In this document: piece by piece, positions 1-11,414 of the stretch
Position numbering within the stretch: position 1 is the first letter of the stretch
Layout of the letters: every line of letters starts with the position of its first letter
Assembly: GCA_034440575.1 (NCBI GenBank)
Contig: JAOTOL010001324.1
Span: 62,001 to 126,000, forward strand
Source: Imbricaverruca yamaguchii
Lineage: Eukaryota; Arthropoda; Thecostraca; Neoverrucidae
Reading direction: 5' to 3'
DNA: 64,000 bases
Position numbers and translations under genes: made by a program
Notes under the pieces: generated by a model
Told to the model about the DNA's origin: nothing
What the model saw: the letters and a program-made list of their open reading frames with translations, nothing else
Databases searched by the model: none

Positions 1-1332
1 ATCATCGTCACGCGGTTCTGTACGGTCGTGAACAATGCCCGCTCCCGGTGCACTGGACTGCACCTCGTATTACGCTGTCTATCTCAGAGACATTCCGAAG
101 CTCAGAGTCGTCTCTGAACCTCAGCCGCCCCGCGAGAATCATGCTGACTCCGCGCGTATCGGCACCATCGCGCCACGGTCCGGCGTCACAGCGCCGGCCA
201 CACCACGTACCACTTCTGTCTGACACCAGACACGTCTGCCTCTGTCTGACCTCAGAGCCAGCTCCGGTCGGCCAACTCTACTGCTGGCGACAGCACACAA
301 CAATATCCAATAACTTGCTTACTTCAGCTGCACCGCGCTACACACAGGCAGCCGGCAGTTTCGGGGCGCTACAGTTCAACCTAGCAGTATCATTTATCCA
401 GCAGTCATCCAATATTTCACGCCCTAATTCCATTCATAAATCATAGACATACATTCAAGGCACGTCTGCGATCACACATACCGACTGGACACACGTGACA
501 GCATGCATTCACACTTTATATATCTGACGACTAATATTCACTTTTGACAGTCACAGGGCATGACAGACATCTGCCATGTCTGTCATCCAACATGTACACA
601 TTGCACTCGAAACACACCTGATATTACATATTCACTCTTCACCTTACGTACACATAACATTTACTTCTGACATTACACAGATGCCTGCATTCGAGAAACA
701 CATGCTATGCTGCCCCAGTGACAGGGCCTGTCACATCACAATCATACGACTGTAATCTCACTGTCAGGCATACTCACACACGTGCTCTGTTATACAGCTG
801 TCATACTACTCATATACTCATACACCTGTCCTCTGTCATGTACACACACAAACACACGCACACATTTGCCCAGAGGGTTCTCAGAATAGGTTGTCACATA
901 TTGTACACCCATAACGGTCGCATCCAACCACTGGCATGTCAACATTAGTCAGACAGCGGCGGCTGACGGCGGCGGGGTGTCAGCTAAGCACCTTTCCCGG
1001 AGGAGAGGGGACATAATAGGCGCTGGCCTCGACGGCCCAGCCGGAGTACTTCCGACTTCGCAGCGAGACCGGTCGGCGCCGGGATGATTTCCTGTCGCGG
1101 TACCTGCCGTTACATGAGCGGGGGGGTGAGAGATGGTAGAGGTTGAATTTATGTGCTCCAAGTGTCCCCCACAGGAAGCTTTGCTACAATATGTCCGCGC
1201 CGAAAGTTGGCCTCCCCAAACAGGTGGGCTGAATCCACCAATAATGCTATATACTGACTAAGTATGATCGAGATAACCTACCCTGTGAAAACCACTGAGA
1301 GGAGGCGTTATCCACTAGTATTGCACATAGGT
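1..1332. other. Unassigned sequence, no supported gene
   Basis: I see no recognisable gene here. Short open frames exist on both strands but show no domain or splice context. Bases about 450-950 are rich in CA/TG dinucleotides and short CACA runs, and 950-1150 is GC- and CpG-rich. Confidence 0.4.
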
Positions 1333-1356
1333 ATGCGAGATGAGACCATCTCGCAT
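1333..1356. repeat. Perfect hairpin just before the retroelement fragment
   Basis: ATGCGAGATG and CATCTCGCAT form a 10-bp perfect inverted repeat around a 4-base loop, followed by further GATCATGATC-type palindromes. It lies about 15-20 bases before the first recognisable reverse-transcriptase codons, so it may mark the truncation or insertion point. Its function is unknown. Confidence 0.5.
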
Positions 1357-1370
1357 GATCATGATCGCAT

Positions 1371-3070
1371 GATCAGGACCTCAAACAAGCCTACGACACC
1401 ATCAACATAACAACACTATTGCAACACCTACACAACATAGATATACAGGGCAGACTGCAACACTATCTTCACTTCTATCTTCTCAATCGCTCATTTCAAG
1501 TCAAAATTGGATCCCACATGTCGGACACAAAATTCCCCACAACCGGTCTCATGCAAGGTTCAGTACTAAGCCCTCTACTCTTTATTTTAGGTCTAAATTC
1601 AGTCATCCCAGACAACATTCCGGCCAAAATTGCAATATACGCTGATGATATAGTTAGATGGACATCACACGAAACACCACAAAACGCACTAGGAATACTA
1701 CAAACCACATTAATAGAACTTCATAGCAAACTCGCCTCTCTAAACTTACACATTGCACCACACAAATCAAAATGCATGCTTTTCGGCTACCAAAAATACA
1801 CAGACTTGCCACCACTAAAAGTAGACAACACTCCCATACCATTTGTCACCACAGTAAAATTTCTAGGCATCACTTTAGACCCTAAACTCACTTTCTGACC
1901 ACATATTTTAGACATACAAAAACGCGCATCAAAAAGAATAAACATCCTCCGAGCACTATCCGGCACAAACTGTGGATCCGACAGAAACACACTCTTAGCT
2001 CTATACAAATCAATCATTCGGCCAACTTTGGACTACGGATCCCCACTTTTCGAAAATGCGCCTAAGTCAACCCTCAAAATTATAGATTCCATGCAACGCC
2101 AAGCTTTACTAATAGCCACAGGAGCATTCACCACTTCCCCTTCTTTCGCTCTCCACATCTATAACCACACACCAGAACTCAAGCACAGACGCACAGAAAC
2201 ACTCCTAAGATATCATTACAAAACACAACTCATCGCACAACACCCATGCACCCAGGCACTCAAAATCCGCACCAAACGCAGACACCAACTCATGAACACA
2301 ACACGACTCAAAACTACAATAGGCTGCCGCATCCACCAACACGCAAATAGACTACACATCACACTCCCCACAGCAAAAGCACTCCCACCACCCACTGCAT
2401 GCTGGAAACACCAAACACCCAAAACACACCTCCTCATAGACCAGCCAAAGCACATCTACACAGACGCAGAAATACACCAACACTTCCTCCACTTCAAAGC
2501 CCAAAATCCAAACCACAACATCATCTACACAGACGGGTCTAAATCACATACACAGCAGACGGGCACAGCGGCGGTGCTGTATCCCAACGCAACACCGCCG
2601 CGGGTCATCCTTCGTGCCCGTCTGCATGACACAGCATCCACATACACAGCAGAATTATATGCAATCTACTCGACATGCTGCACCATATACAACACCAAAA
2701 TTGAGCACAACATCATAGCCATAGACTCAGAATCAGCATTACAGAGCATAACACCCCACACCACATACAAACACCCACCCGTACCCAAAATACTACAAAT
2801 CCACAAAAAACTCACTATAACACAATGATCAACACTACTCTGGCTCCCAAGTCACACAAGCATACACGGCAACGAGCACGCAGACACCGAAGCCAGCATA
2901 GCCACAACACTACAACAAACCACACCCTGCCCACTTTCACAATCAGATTACTACCCCACAATACGCCAGGCAATCAACAAAGACATTCAACAAACATGGG
3001 ACACAACAATCACACAACTCCACGAAATACACCCAAGCACGAACTCTTCCACTTCCTCTCTATCACACGC
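1371..3070 (+). mobile_element. Degenerate I/jockey-like non-LTR retrotransposon, RT and RNase H, 5' truncated
   Basis: One reading frame carries, in order, an RT motif A-like DLKQAYDTI (about 1377), motif B LMQGSVLSPLLF (about 1548), motif C YADD (about 1639), a thumb region with IIRPTLDYGSPLFENA (about 2010), and an RNase H domain. The RNase H domain shows YTDGSK (about 2524), AELYAI (about 2650), AIDSES (about 2722) and LPSHTSIHGNEHAD (about 2845), so all four expected acidic or histidine positions look present. Three in-frame stops interrupt the frame (1896-1898, 2826-2828 and near 3071), all TGA. The endonuclease and the N-terminal part of the RT are missing. The coding strand is strikingly rich in A and C, unlike the CR1 copies. 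RT plus RNase H in this order is typical of the I, R1 and jockey superfamilies. The exact clade is not resolved. It is a dead copy. Confidence 0.85.
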
Positions 3071-3087
3071 CTGATCCACGAACTATG

Positions 3088-3240
3088 ATATAAAAAAGGG
3101 GGAAAAAAGGGGAAACAAAGAAGATATGTTTTTTTAAAAATCAACAAAATGGGGAAAAAAGAAAAGAAAAAAATGAAAAGATATGTTAAAAAAGAAAAAC
3201 AGAAAATGAACAAAAGAGAAAAAGAAACAAAAAATTAACC
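3088..3240 (+). repeat. A-rich polypurine tail after the non-LTR element
   Basis: About 150 bases are almost entirely A with scattered G runs and few pyrimidines, immediately after the RNase H region. This is consistent with an expanded 3' A-rich tail or low-complexity sequence at the end of the retroelement copy. No target-site duplication was identified. Confidence 0.5.
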
Positions 3241-4319
3241 CCACGTGACTTTTACTTACACTAACTGTTCTTGCAATGTTATTCAATACTGGCGATGACC
3301 CGACCCCAACCCCCCAACTACACCCCACCCCATGGCACCGACCGGACTGGGAAACTCTACATTTCTGCACCAGCTCAGCTTCGACTCCTACTTCATCTGC
3401 CTGCAAGACGTCTCAACTTCTACTACCTCTACGCGCCATTCTTCAAGTCACCTCAACTGTCTCACAACTCGCCTCTACAAGACAACTATAATCTTCCTCG
3501 CTTCCTCTCATCCACACCACATTACTCCTCATACCCTTTCACCCTTAACAAACAGCACCAAAATACTGACACCACAAACGCCCTCCGGAAACAGCCGACA
3601 TCACCACACGGTGGCAGGCTGGCCAAACACAGACACACACACACAGATGAGATCAGCGATGAGGTTATAATGGCTCTCCAACCGGAGATCACAGCCAGGG
3701 GATCTCTCTTGGCTGTGATCAGCTAAGAGATCTCTCTTAAAACCAAAAAATACACTAGATAAGACGAGAAATGGTGAGATTTTCACGATGCCAAAAACCA
3801 TAAACGCCAAAAAGAATTGTCGCACTTAGCGCACCGAAGGCTCTCTCTCTCTTTGTCATTGCCTTTTTAGATCCCCACCCCTCTGTACAAATTCTGGCTG
3901 TGTCACTGGCTCCAGCTCCCAAGATAACTGCCAAAACTAAGGAATCATTCATTTCTCGGATGCGAATACACATACAACCCAGTGGCGGATCTATAAATTT
4001 TAATAGAAATTTAACACTCCAGCCACTTGTCTGGAGGGTGCAATGTTCCTGGCGAGGTGCAATTTCCCAGAACGGATGCAATTTGTTCTTTGTGCTTTTT
4101 CTCGTCGTTTTTTGTTTGTCTTACAAAGTCCAGGCCAGAACTGCATTGAAGCGTATAGGAGGGTACCCAGGAGGGCCTCCTCTACTCAGGGGAGCGCCTT
4201 CAGCTAAAGTTGAACGGGAAGGAGTCGGGTGCAGTAGATCATCCTGGAGGGCTGCCTTTACCAGTCAGAGGGACGTTGCATTTTCGTGAGGGCGTGCACC
4301 CCCTACCAGGTGGGTTGAT
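3241..4319. other. Unassigned; small hairpin at 3687-3720
   Basis: No supported gene. The first part (3270-3640) is C/T/A-rich and may be a continuation of the preceding element. GATCACAGCCA (3687-3697) and TGGCTGTGATC (3710-3720) form an 11-bp perfect inverted repeat with a 12-base loop. Confidence 0.4.
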
Positions 4320-4445
4320 TTCTGAAAATTATTTGGGGGACAATACATGGAGGGAATTTGGTGAACCGAAATAGATTAGTGGCACATTCCATAGGGTCCC
4401 ATGTTAAAAGTTCAAATTATTGGGGACAAAGCCAACATTTATGGA
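4320..4445 (+). repeat. Dispersed repeat family R1, copy 1
   Basis: Contains CCATGTTAAAAGTTCAAA, then ATTGGGGACA and AGCCAACAT. The same block, diverged, recurs at 55860-56035 (+), 55385-55480 (-) and 56815-57000 (-). The family has no visible coding potential and is probably a small non-autonomous element. Its ends are not defined. Confidence 0.5.
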
Positions 4446-6129
4446 GTATTTCCCCCTCATAGCATATCAAACAACGCTCCTGCCATCAACCTCTCCCCAC
4501 GCTTTGATCCACCCTTGACACAGCCAACACCAACATATCGCCACATTTCTTTTGTTGGGATCCAGTAGAACTGAATTGCAATACCTGTGATGTTTAAATA
4601 AGGGTGCAACACCTTCTAGTTGGTTGTCTGCATTATGCAGACGAAATGTATTTGATGCATTGCCTGGAAACAAACACATTAACGTAAAATGTACGAGATC
4701 TTCTTAAGGCTCCCATTCGCAATTTGTTGAAGACAAACCTGTCTTCTATATCTTTAAAAATCGAATTTGCTGTCAGAGAGTCTGACAGAAATAGACATAC
4801 ACGGTGAACCAGTTTCAAAAGAAAATTACTCATTCGGAGGGACTGCTGCTTTTCTGCCGGATGGGTTGGGTCGGTTGGGCCGGAAAATTAGCGTAATTAT
4901 AGTAGAGTAATCTTTGTGTCTGACCAATTTATTGTATTTATTTACGATGGATAAACGAAAATTGTCGTAAGTACATGGATTTACGTTAATTGTGTTTCAA
5001 ACCCAGGTGTTGGGGTATGCTGGTGGAATGAGCCCATGCGAAGTAATATTAAAATAAATGTTGTCCTCAGCTCCCCTTTGGGGTATCCTTCTTTTCCTGG
5101 GTGTATTTGCTGTGAATTAGATGGTTTGAAAATTCAGGTAAATTTACAGTAAGTTAAGTTCTTATTTCTTGGAAGTACTTTTTGTAACACAATGTTTGTG
5201 AATGCACTTAACATAATGTTGCCACTTATTTCCTCTGCAAATGTATGCTTTTTAGCTGGGAAGCAAAACATTGTCAAAAGTGGCTTGGATCTGGGTAATG
5301 TAGCATAAAAGTAATGTTTGAAGTAAGGAAGATATGTAAAATAACTTAACCTAGCCTAGCCTAAAATGTTATGAAAAGCAAATTCATTTATGGGAAATTT
5401 CCTAACAATTTCTTATTGAAACAGTCAACTGTTTAAAAAAAAAAATTTGGGAGCATAAATTTTTTATAAAAACAACTAGCCTATTTTAACAAAAGCCTAA
5501 TCTAGCCTATTTTAACAAAACATATCCCCTTTGCTTCATGGAGGTAAAATGGGTGTAAGGTGGTTAAGCAAACATACGATATATAACACAATTCCCAGTT
5601 TGAGTATTCTGATTATGAATAGATGTCAGGAATGAGATGAAATCAGTGTTGAAGTATTGATTTTTCATTAGATGTGGAATGTCAAAGCAATTATAGCAGG
5701 ATGCCAAAATTTGTCATGGAAGTGATGTTGCTGAACATGTTGTTCCAACACAATTTGGATCAGACAGCACACACATGTGCACCTTTTCCACTTGTTGTAA
5801 GATGCCTAATTTAGTGATAACTATTTCAATGCTAACTATGGAAAATACCTATGCTTGTCATTACCAACTGATATTGTATGACCATATGACAGGTAATGTT
5901 CATACCTGTAATTATGTTAAGAGATGTTCTCAATTGTGTTAGAGATGTAAGTGTATCATGATCTGCAATGGTCAGTATAAGGATGATGATGAACAAGATA
6001 CTTAGCAGTGTTCATACCAAATTTTCTTCTTTTAAGTGAAGGTTGACAATTTTGTTTACACAATAAAAGGCCAAATCAACTAGATACTTGATGCTTATTC
6101 AAGGAATGTAAGGACAAATTATTAATGGA
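4446..6129. other. Unassigned AT-rich sequence
   Basis: No gene, RNA or clear repeat boundary is seen. Short CCTAGCC/CCTAA-like strings occur near 5350-5520 but do not form an array. Confidence 0.4.
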
Positions 6130-6452
6130 CAAATTTAAAGACCTTGATGAGATCTCCTCAGCCTTCTATATTTGAGTGAAAACATTCAATTTCTTCAATC
6201 TTTCCTCATATGCCAGGTTGCTTATACCATTAACCATTTTTGTATCCCTCTTTTGTATTCTTTCTAAAAGCCAACAATATTTTTTTTTTTCATAGCTAGG
6301 AGACCAAGCTTGGATGCAGTATTCCAAACATGGTATGATATATGCACAGTAAAGCTTCCTGATGACTTCCTCACTTCTGTATGCTACATTCCTATGCATT
6401 GTCCCAAGCATTATCAGTGCTTTCTTCATGGCTCCCTTTGACTTCCTGTGCA
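6130..6452 (-). mobile_element. CR1-type reverse transcriptase fragment (C-terminal part)
   Basis: Read on the minus strand, this segment encodes the region after the RT fingers and palm. It contains SEEVIRKLYCAYI, LEYCIQAWSPSYEK, KMVNGISNLAYEERLKKLN and related strings. These match the same part of the larger CR1 copy at 13630-13930 with few changes. A run of T bases inserts lysines after the SPSYEK motif. The fragment is truncated at both ends and cannot be functional. Confidence 0.85.
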
Positions 6453-8154
6453 TAGTTGAGGCATGGGTTAATGCAAATATTTTTAGGAGATAACTTGCAA
6501 GAATTTGGCAAGGATAGGACATGGGATACTTGTGCATTGGAGGCAAGTAATCAACTACCATACTGTAGAAGATAGGGTACATGAAGGGAGTAGAATATTT
6601 GTGTTTAGACATCATTTTGAGGAATGGAATAATATTTAGGATTTGGGCATTCTATGGGCCAACAGACCAAAATGAATACACTGAGACCAGTTGCTGGAGG
6701 AAGAGATAAGTAGGAGAGGGTATGGGAAAACTGTATTGTTGTGGTACTTCAACATAGCAGGAGTGGCATGCAAAAACTAGATGTCTAAGCAAGTTATGAT
6801 TTGTTTGTCACAGTACCATGGCTTGTTTTGATGACAAATTCTTTCAAATGATGCATGAATCTACAAGGAGAAATGAAATGTCTATCTTGGATCCTTCTAT
6901 TTGAACTATACATTGATATCCTTTCACATGACATGCTTGTTTCAATACTTTTGTCCTTTCAAACCAACCTCAAAATGCTACCCTAAGCTGCTAATACAGC
7001 ACATGAAAATCACATGGGGAAGGCAGCAATAGTCATGGATGACAAAAAGGTGTGGCACATGAAAGAGAACAGTATTTGGTCGCCTGTTCCACTCCGGAGC
7101 AGCATGATACACTCCGGTGTTATGTGTGACCCCAGGAGTCTGCACACCCCAGGATATGGAGGTAGATAGCAGTGGTAGAGGGCTAGCTTGTCAGCACTCC
7201 CCAATGGTGCTTGGTGTAGCACTCTTTGATGAGGTCTCCTTGTTGCGATGTGTCGCCATTAAAGTGAATGCAATGCTGGTGTGATGCCCTCTTGTCTCAT
7301 TACTGTGGCAATTCTGTTGGCAACGATTTTATTCAGTGTGATTAAACTGATGCACAGTGGTGTCACCCCACACTGAGACATAATGAGCAGTATCAGGAAG
7401 TATGCAGATTCAAATAAGCAGACTATCTGTTTAGTGAATTGGTGACAGAAATGTTAGGGATGTAAAAATGTGTCCTTTTTGTATTGATTCTGGATACCAT
7501 CTTTGCCAAGTAAGAGGCGAGTCCAAAATGACTGTGAAAGGTTCCATGAATTTTATCCTTTTTGCTATGTGTTGTTGATAATTAGGGAAAAAATAACATG
7601 GCTTTTTCAATGTTCTATCCTGTTGTAAACATGGTGGAATCAGTTTTGTGTAGGCTGTTTTTAGTGAATATACTGGAAACCAGGCATAATATTCACTGAT
7701 GGAATGTTTCATGTGATTATTGAGTTTTTGCTAGAACTTTTTGTGTCATCAGCATAAGAGAGGAAGTGTCAGTGTGTCAACCATGGGGTGTCTCATGATA
7801 AGTATAGATAGAAGATGTTTGACAACCAATCCATGAGGGATTACATATTAAACCTGCAGAATCAGTGAGCATCACCTGAAACCTGCTTTTTCTATCTATG
7901 TAGAAGTAAGTGGAGCCAGTGCCTGACAGTTCCATACCACTGGTGCTTTAATTAGCTCTAATGTGTCATGGTCTGCGAGTCCTAAAACCAAAGTAGCCAA
8001 CCAACCAACCATTGAGGTTTTGTCCTTGGGACGGTGAGATGTGACCTTCATCAATGGACTATTTGGGTTTTCGAGCATGTTGACTACCTGATTATTTAGC
8101 GCCCATTATAAATATAGGTCCAATAGATGGATGCACCAGATGAACTGTAATTCG
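6453..8154. other. Unassigned sequence
   Basis: No gene recognised. A short CCAACCAACCAACC string near 7998-8010 resembles the 3' tail of the SINEs elsewhere in the window, but without the rest of a SINE body. Confidence 0.35.
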
Positions 8155-8830
8155 CTATCTTCCTTGTGCATGGTTTGTTCTGGGAACTATCTGGTGCGAC
8201 GCTCGACACGGCCGTTGCGTGCGACGCTCCCTATCTATCTCCAGGGGGGTTTCTGCGATCAGACGCGACTGCAGACCGTGGAGCCGCGGTGACCGACTCG
8301 CGACCGTAGCGAGCAGCGTTAGCAGTTGTTTTGCCACGACCCACCCGCGATTCGGCTGACATTTATATCGTCACTCGGTGTACCTGGCCGTCGTTCGTCG
8401 TGCACGACGTCGCTCGGCGCCGCCTCCTGGCGATTCCGGAAGAGGTTGGCAGCACGCTGCTATGGGCGCGGCCATCTGCCGTCTATCGTCCGCCGAGTGG
8501 GCGGGGTTCGGTGGACCAGCACGTGGCCTGTCGGCGGGCCTGAGCTGCCTGCCTGACCGGGCAGAGGCGGCGTCAGGCCGTGGTGCGAGCACGCAGTCGT
8601 GCCTCGCACGGGCCTGGTCGGTGCCGTGCTCTGCGGAGACGCGGCCGTGCCGCGCTAGCAGCTCCGTGCTACGCGGGTCTGTCCACATGTCAGCACCGAG
8701 TATCGCAAGTCTAGGGTGTCGTCAGAAGTACGGTAGTTGTGGCCGGACGCGCGCCATCATCTGCGCCCGGATGGCTTCCGGTGACAGGACTCGTTCTGGC
8801 CGCCAGCCCGCCCCCTGTTCGTAATTACAC
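8155..8830. promoter_or_regulatory. CpG-dense block, possible promoter-proximal region
   Basis: This is the most CpG-dense non-repetitive stretch in the upstream third of the window, in contrast with AT-rich flanks. It has no recognisable coding sequence. It lies about 5.6 kb upstream of the first recognised Csp exon on the same strand, so a promoter or non-coding first exon for Csp is possible, but nothing such as a TATA box or a first coding exon was identified. An ancient GC-rich repeat is an equal alternative. Confidence 0.25.
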
Positions 8831-8941
8831 ACGTCTGCAGGAGTCTGTGACTCACATAATGGGGCGGAACCTGCGTGGTTTGCCTTCGTCATCGCTACCT
8901 CTTATTTCTTCTTGGTACCAAAACAAACATTGCGGTTGGTA

Positions 8942-9022
8942 ACAGAAGGATAGATGAGTGCTGCATGACCGAAACAGTCGATGCGCCCCTATACCCAAAT
9001 AACCAACCAACACAAGGATAGA
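8942..9022 (+). mobile_element. 5'-truncated SINE tail with target-site duplication
   Basis: The body, about 8955-9009, ends CAGTCGATGCGCCCCTA followed by a CCCAAATAACCAACCAAC tail. It is flanked by ACAGAAGGATAGA (8942-8954) and ACACAAGGATAGA (9010-9022), a 13-bp duplication with one mismatch. This indicates a 5'-truncated retroposed SINE. A similar tail without a body occurs at 31861-31893. Confidence 0.65.
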
Positions 9023-10440
9023 AGTTTTCACATGCTTGCACATCTGGTGCTCTCATCCATGTTTTGATTTATGAAATGATGCTCGATGTGCTGCCATGAC
9101 AGTTGTTTCGCATCATAGCCAAAATAACTAACAAACTGACTGTGTCATTAAATGTAGCTATAACGATAGCTTACTCAAAGTAATTAACAAAGCTATTTTG
9201 AAGGTTCTGTGTGCCATTTTTCATTTAATTAAAGCTATGGGAACAAGCAATTAGTTATCCAACTCCAGACAGGCTTAAATGAAATACTAACAATAATTCC
9301 ACTGAACATGTTTACATTTCTGGACCGGTGAAATGTAGACATGAAATTACTCGACGGCTCAGTTGTCCACCGGAATGCCTAAGGGGTGACAAGGGTCATG
9401 ATCCCTTTAAATAATTTCCCCAAGATAGAGAAAGTAAAAATCGTTTCTTTGATAGTGGTGTGTATGGATGTGGTGCACACTATCAGTTTATTAACTTTGA
9501 AGCTCATGGATCTAAAAAAATAATGTAATGGGACAAAGCTTTGTGGCTAAGCCCCGTGGTGTATTCCTGTACTATGTCTATTTTCATGTGGCATGTTTAT
9601 TCCACTGATTAATCCAGTGGATACTTTTTGCAGCTCAGTGGCTCCTGTCCAATTGCAATTGGAATTTGAATGGCTGAATTTCTGGGATACCACGAAATAG
9701 TCATTGAATAGGAATTTACATTTGGTTCTCTCTTGTGATTGGACGTTGTGCAACAACGTCGTATTGTTTGTTTAAAGAGAGTGGTGTCGCGGTCGGTAAA
9801 GGGAAGCTAATATGTCAATTGTGGATAATGGGGATGATGCTCAAAGCCAACACCAAGTACATGGACAGGCAAAAGACAGTTCTTTCTTCTTGCCTTTGAC
9901 CAATGGTGTTTCATGTTTTTTACCTTCATTTCATAACCTGACGATCCATAGAAGCCCGTTTTCCCATCTAGATTAGCTAACAACCCCAGTTCATTCCTTT
10001 GAATGTTATCTCCTTTTATTGGTACCATTTTTTATATGTGCATGCAGATTTTAAGGTGGTAAGAATCGCGAAGTATTGAATGGCTGAAAACGTCAAGTAT
10101 AATGAAGTCATTAATGGGGATTTGTACTAAATATATTTTGTTCCATCTTTCCAAGTCCTTTGCATATTTTTCAAGCTCCACCTGATCCATATATTGGTGT
10201 TGTTGGATGATAGCTCCTTCGCTGAATTGTCGGCGTTTCGGTTTAGTAACCCAGGGGCCATGCTTCAATGTTGCTACATTATATAAAGCTATGATGTCAG
10301 ACAATCATGGCTTTCCTGTTAAGTTGCAGGTCCTGGACAGTGCTGAAGAAAAAAGTTCTGTAGTGGCATCAAAGAAACCTTTTATTCTCGAGATAGATGC
10401 GAGTTAATTTAGCGAGTTAATTTGAATCTAAATCTAGGCA
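9023..10440. other. Unassigned sequence before the CR1 element
   Basis: No gene recognised on either strand. A 13-base direct repeat, AGCGAGTTAATTT-like, near 10398-10425 could belong to the 5' end or target site of the following retroelement. Confidence 0.35.
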
Positions 10441-10458
10441 TAAGCTGCAGCCTTTAGG

Positions 10459-11406
10459 ATGGTTTCGACCAGGATGCAGGCACTAGAGGAAGAAATTAGG
10501 ACCCTTAAGGCAGAGGTTTCCAAGCTCAAGGCTGCCCTTGTTGCACAGGGTAGGCAAGATAAAGCAACATGGGGTCACTCCGTAGCAGGGACATCATATG
10601 CCCAGGTGGTCGCAGGCCACCAGGTAGCTGAGGCTTCCCATACTGTGGAGGTGTCTGGGATCTCTCAAGAGGGGAGTGTTAATAGTGAACAGAGGAGGGG
10701 TAGTTCAGGTAGGTCCCAGAAGGGGAAGTGGCATGAGGTCAGGGGGTGGAGGATTTGGAGACGCGAACCTAAGGAAAGGGTCAGTGAGTGGCAGGTGGCA
10801 GGTGGTAGGAGCGGGAGGGAGTCTAGCCGACCGGCCCAGCGGGCAGGCATAGTAACAACAAATATGTTCCAGGCATTGGATGACTGCCCCCAGGATAGCA
10901 GTAGTAAGGAGTCAGTGCTGGTCATAGGAGACTCTCGTGTGCGACATTTAGAGCGGGTATTTTGTAAAGGTAGGAGGGACAGGAGGTGCATCACCAGGCC
11001 TGGTGCCAAGGTGAAGGACCTGGTACCTGCGGTGGCACAGGCCACCAGTGATCACCAGTTTAACAGAGTCATAGTGCATGTAGGGGTAAATAACATACGT
11101 CATACTAGGAGTGAGGAGCTTCTGCGGGAGTACAGGGCCCTTCTGGCCACCCTGAAGGGTACCAATAGAGTCATTGTAACAGCAATTTTGCCTAGGGCTA
11201 GAGCCTCCCCTGAGTGGAGCTCTAGGGCACTGGCAGCTAACGCCAGGGTAGGAAAGCTCTGCCATGAGCTAGGTTTTACATTTGTAGACGAGTGGAGCAG
11301 GTTTTATGCATCGTGGGACCTCTATCAGAGGGATGGCCTGCACTTTTCTGAGAAGGGGGTCCATGTGTTAGGCAAAGTATACGAGCATGTCCTTCAGGGA
11401 AACTAG
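10459..11406 (+). CDS. CR1 ORF1: coiled-coil plus SGNH hydrolase-like domain protein
   Basis: This intact frame of 315 codons starts MVSTRMQALEEEIRTLKAEV, a heptad-like coiled coil over about residues 5-30. The middle (about 35-150) is basic and low complexity. From about residue 152 there is an SGNH/GDSL-type fold: VLVIGDSRVRHLE (block I, GDS serine), then a VHVGVNNI block corresponding to the GxND region, and DGLHFSEKGVHVLG near the end, which supplies the Asp-His block (DGLH). CR1 and L2 ORF1 proteins with such an esterase domain are a known class thought to bind RNA or membranes during retrotransposition. The reading frame has no stop, so this copy of ORF1 could still be translated, although ORF2 is broken. 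Copy B retains only the second half of this ORF. Confidence 0.85.
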   Translation: MVSTRMQALEEEIRTLKAEVSKLKAALVAQGRQDKATWGHSVAGTSYAQVVAGHQVAEASHTVEVSGISQEGSVNSEQRRGSSGRSQKGKWHEVRGWRIWRREPKERVSEWQVAGGRSGRESSRPAQRAGIVTTNMFQALDDCPQDSSSKESVLVIGDSRVRHLERVFCKGRRDRRCITRPGAKVKDLVPAVAQATSDHQFNRVIVHVGVNNIRHTRSEELLREYRALLATLKGTNRVIVTAILPRARASPEWSSRALAANARVGKLCHELGFTFVDEWSRFYASWDLYQRDGLHFSEKGVHVLGKVYEHVLQGN

Positions 11407-11414
11407 GAAATGGG

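Noticed and set aside
8371..8824. 148-codon plus and 105-codon minus frames in the CpG-rich block
   Set aside because: Stop-poor because of GC content. Arg/Ala/Ser-rich with no domain, on both strands at once.
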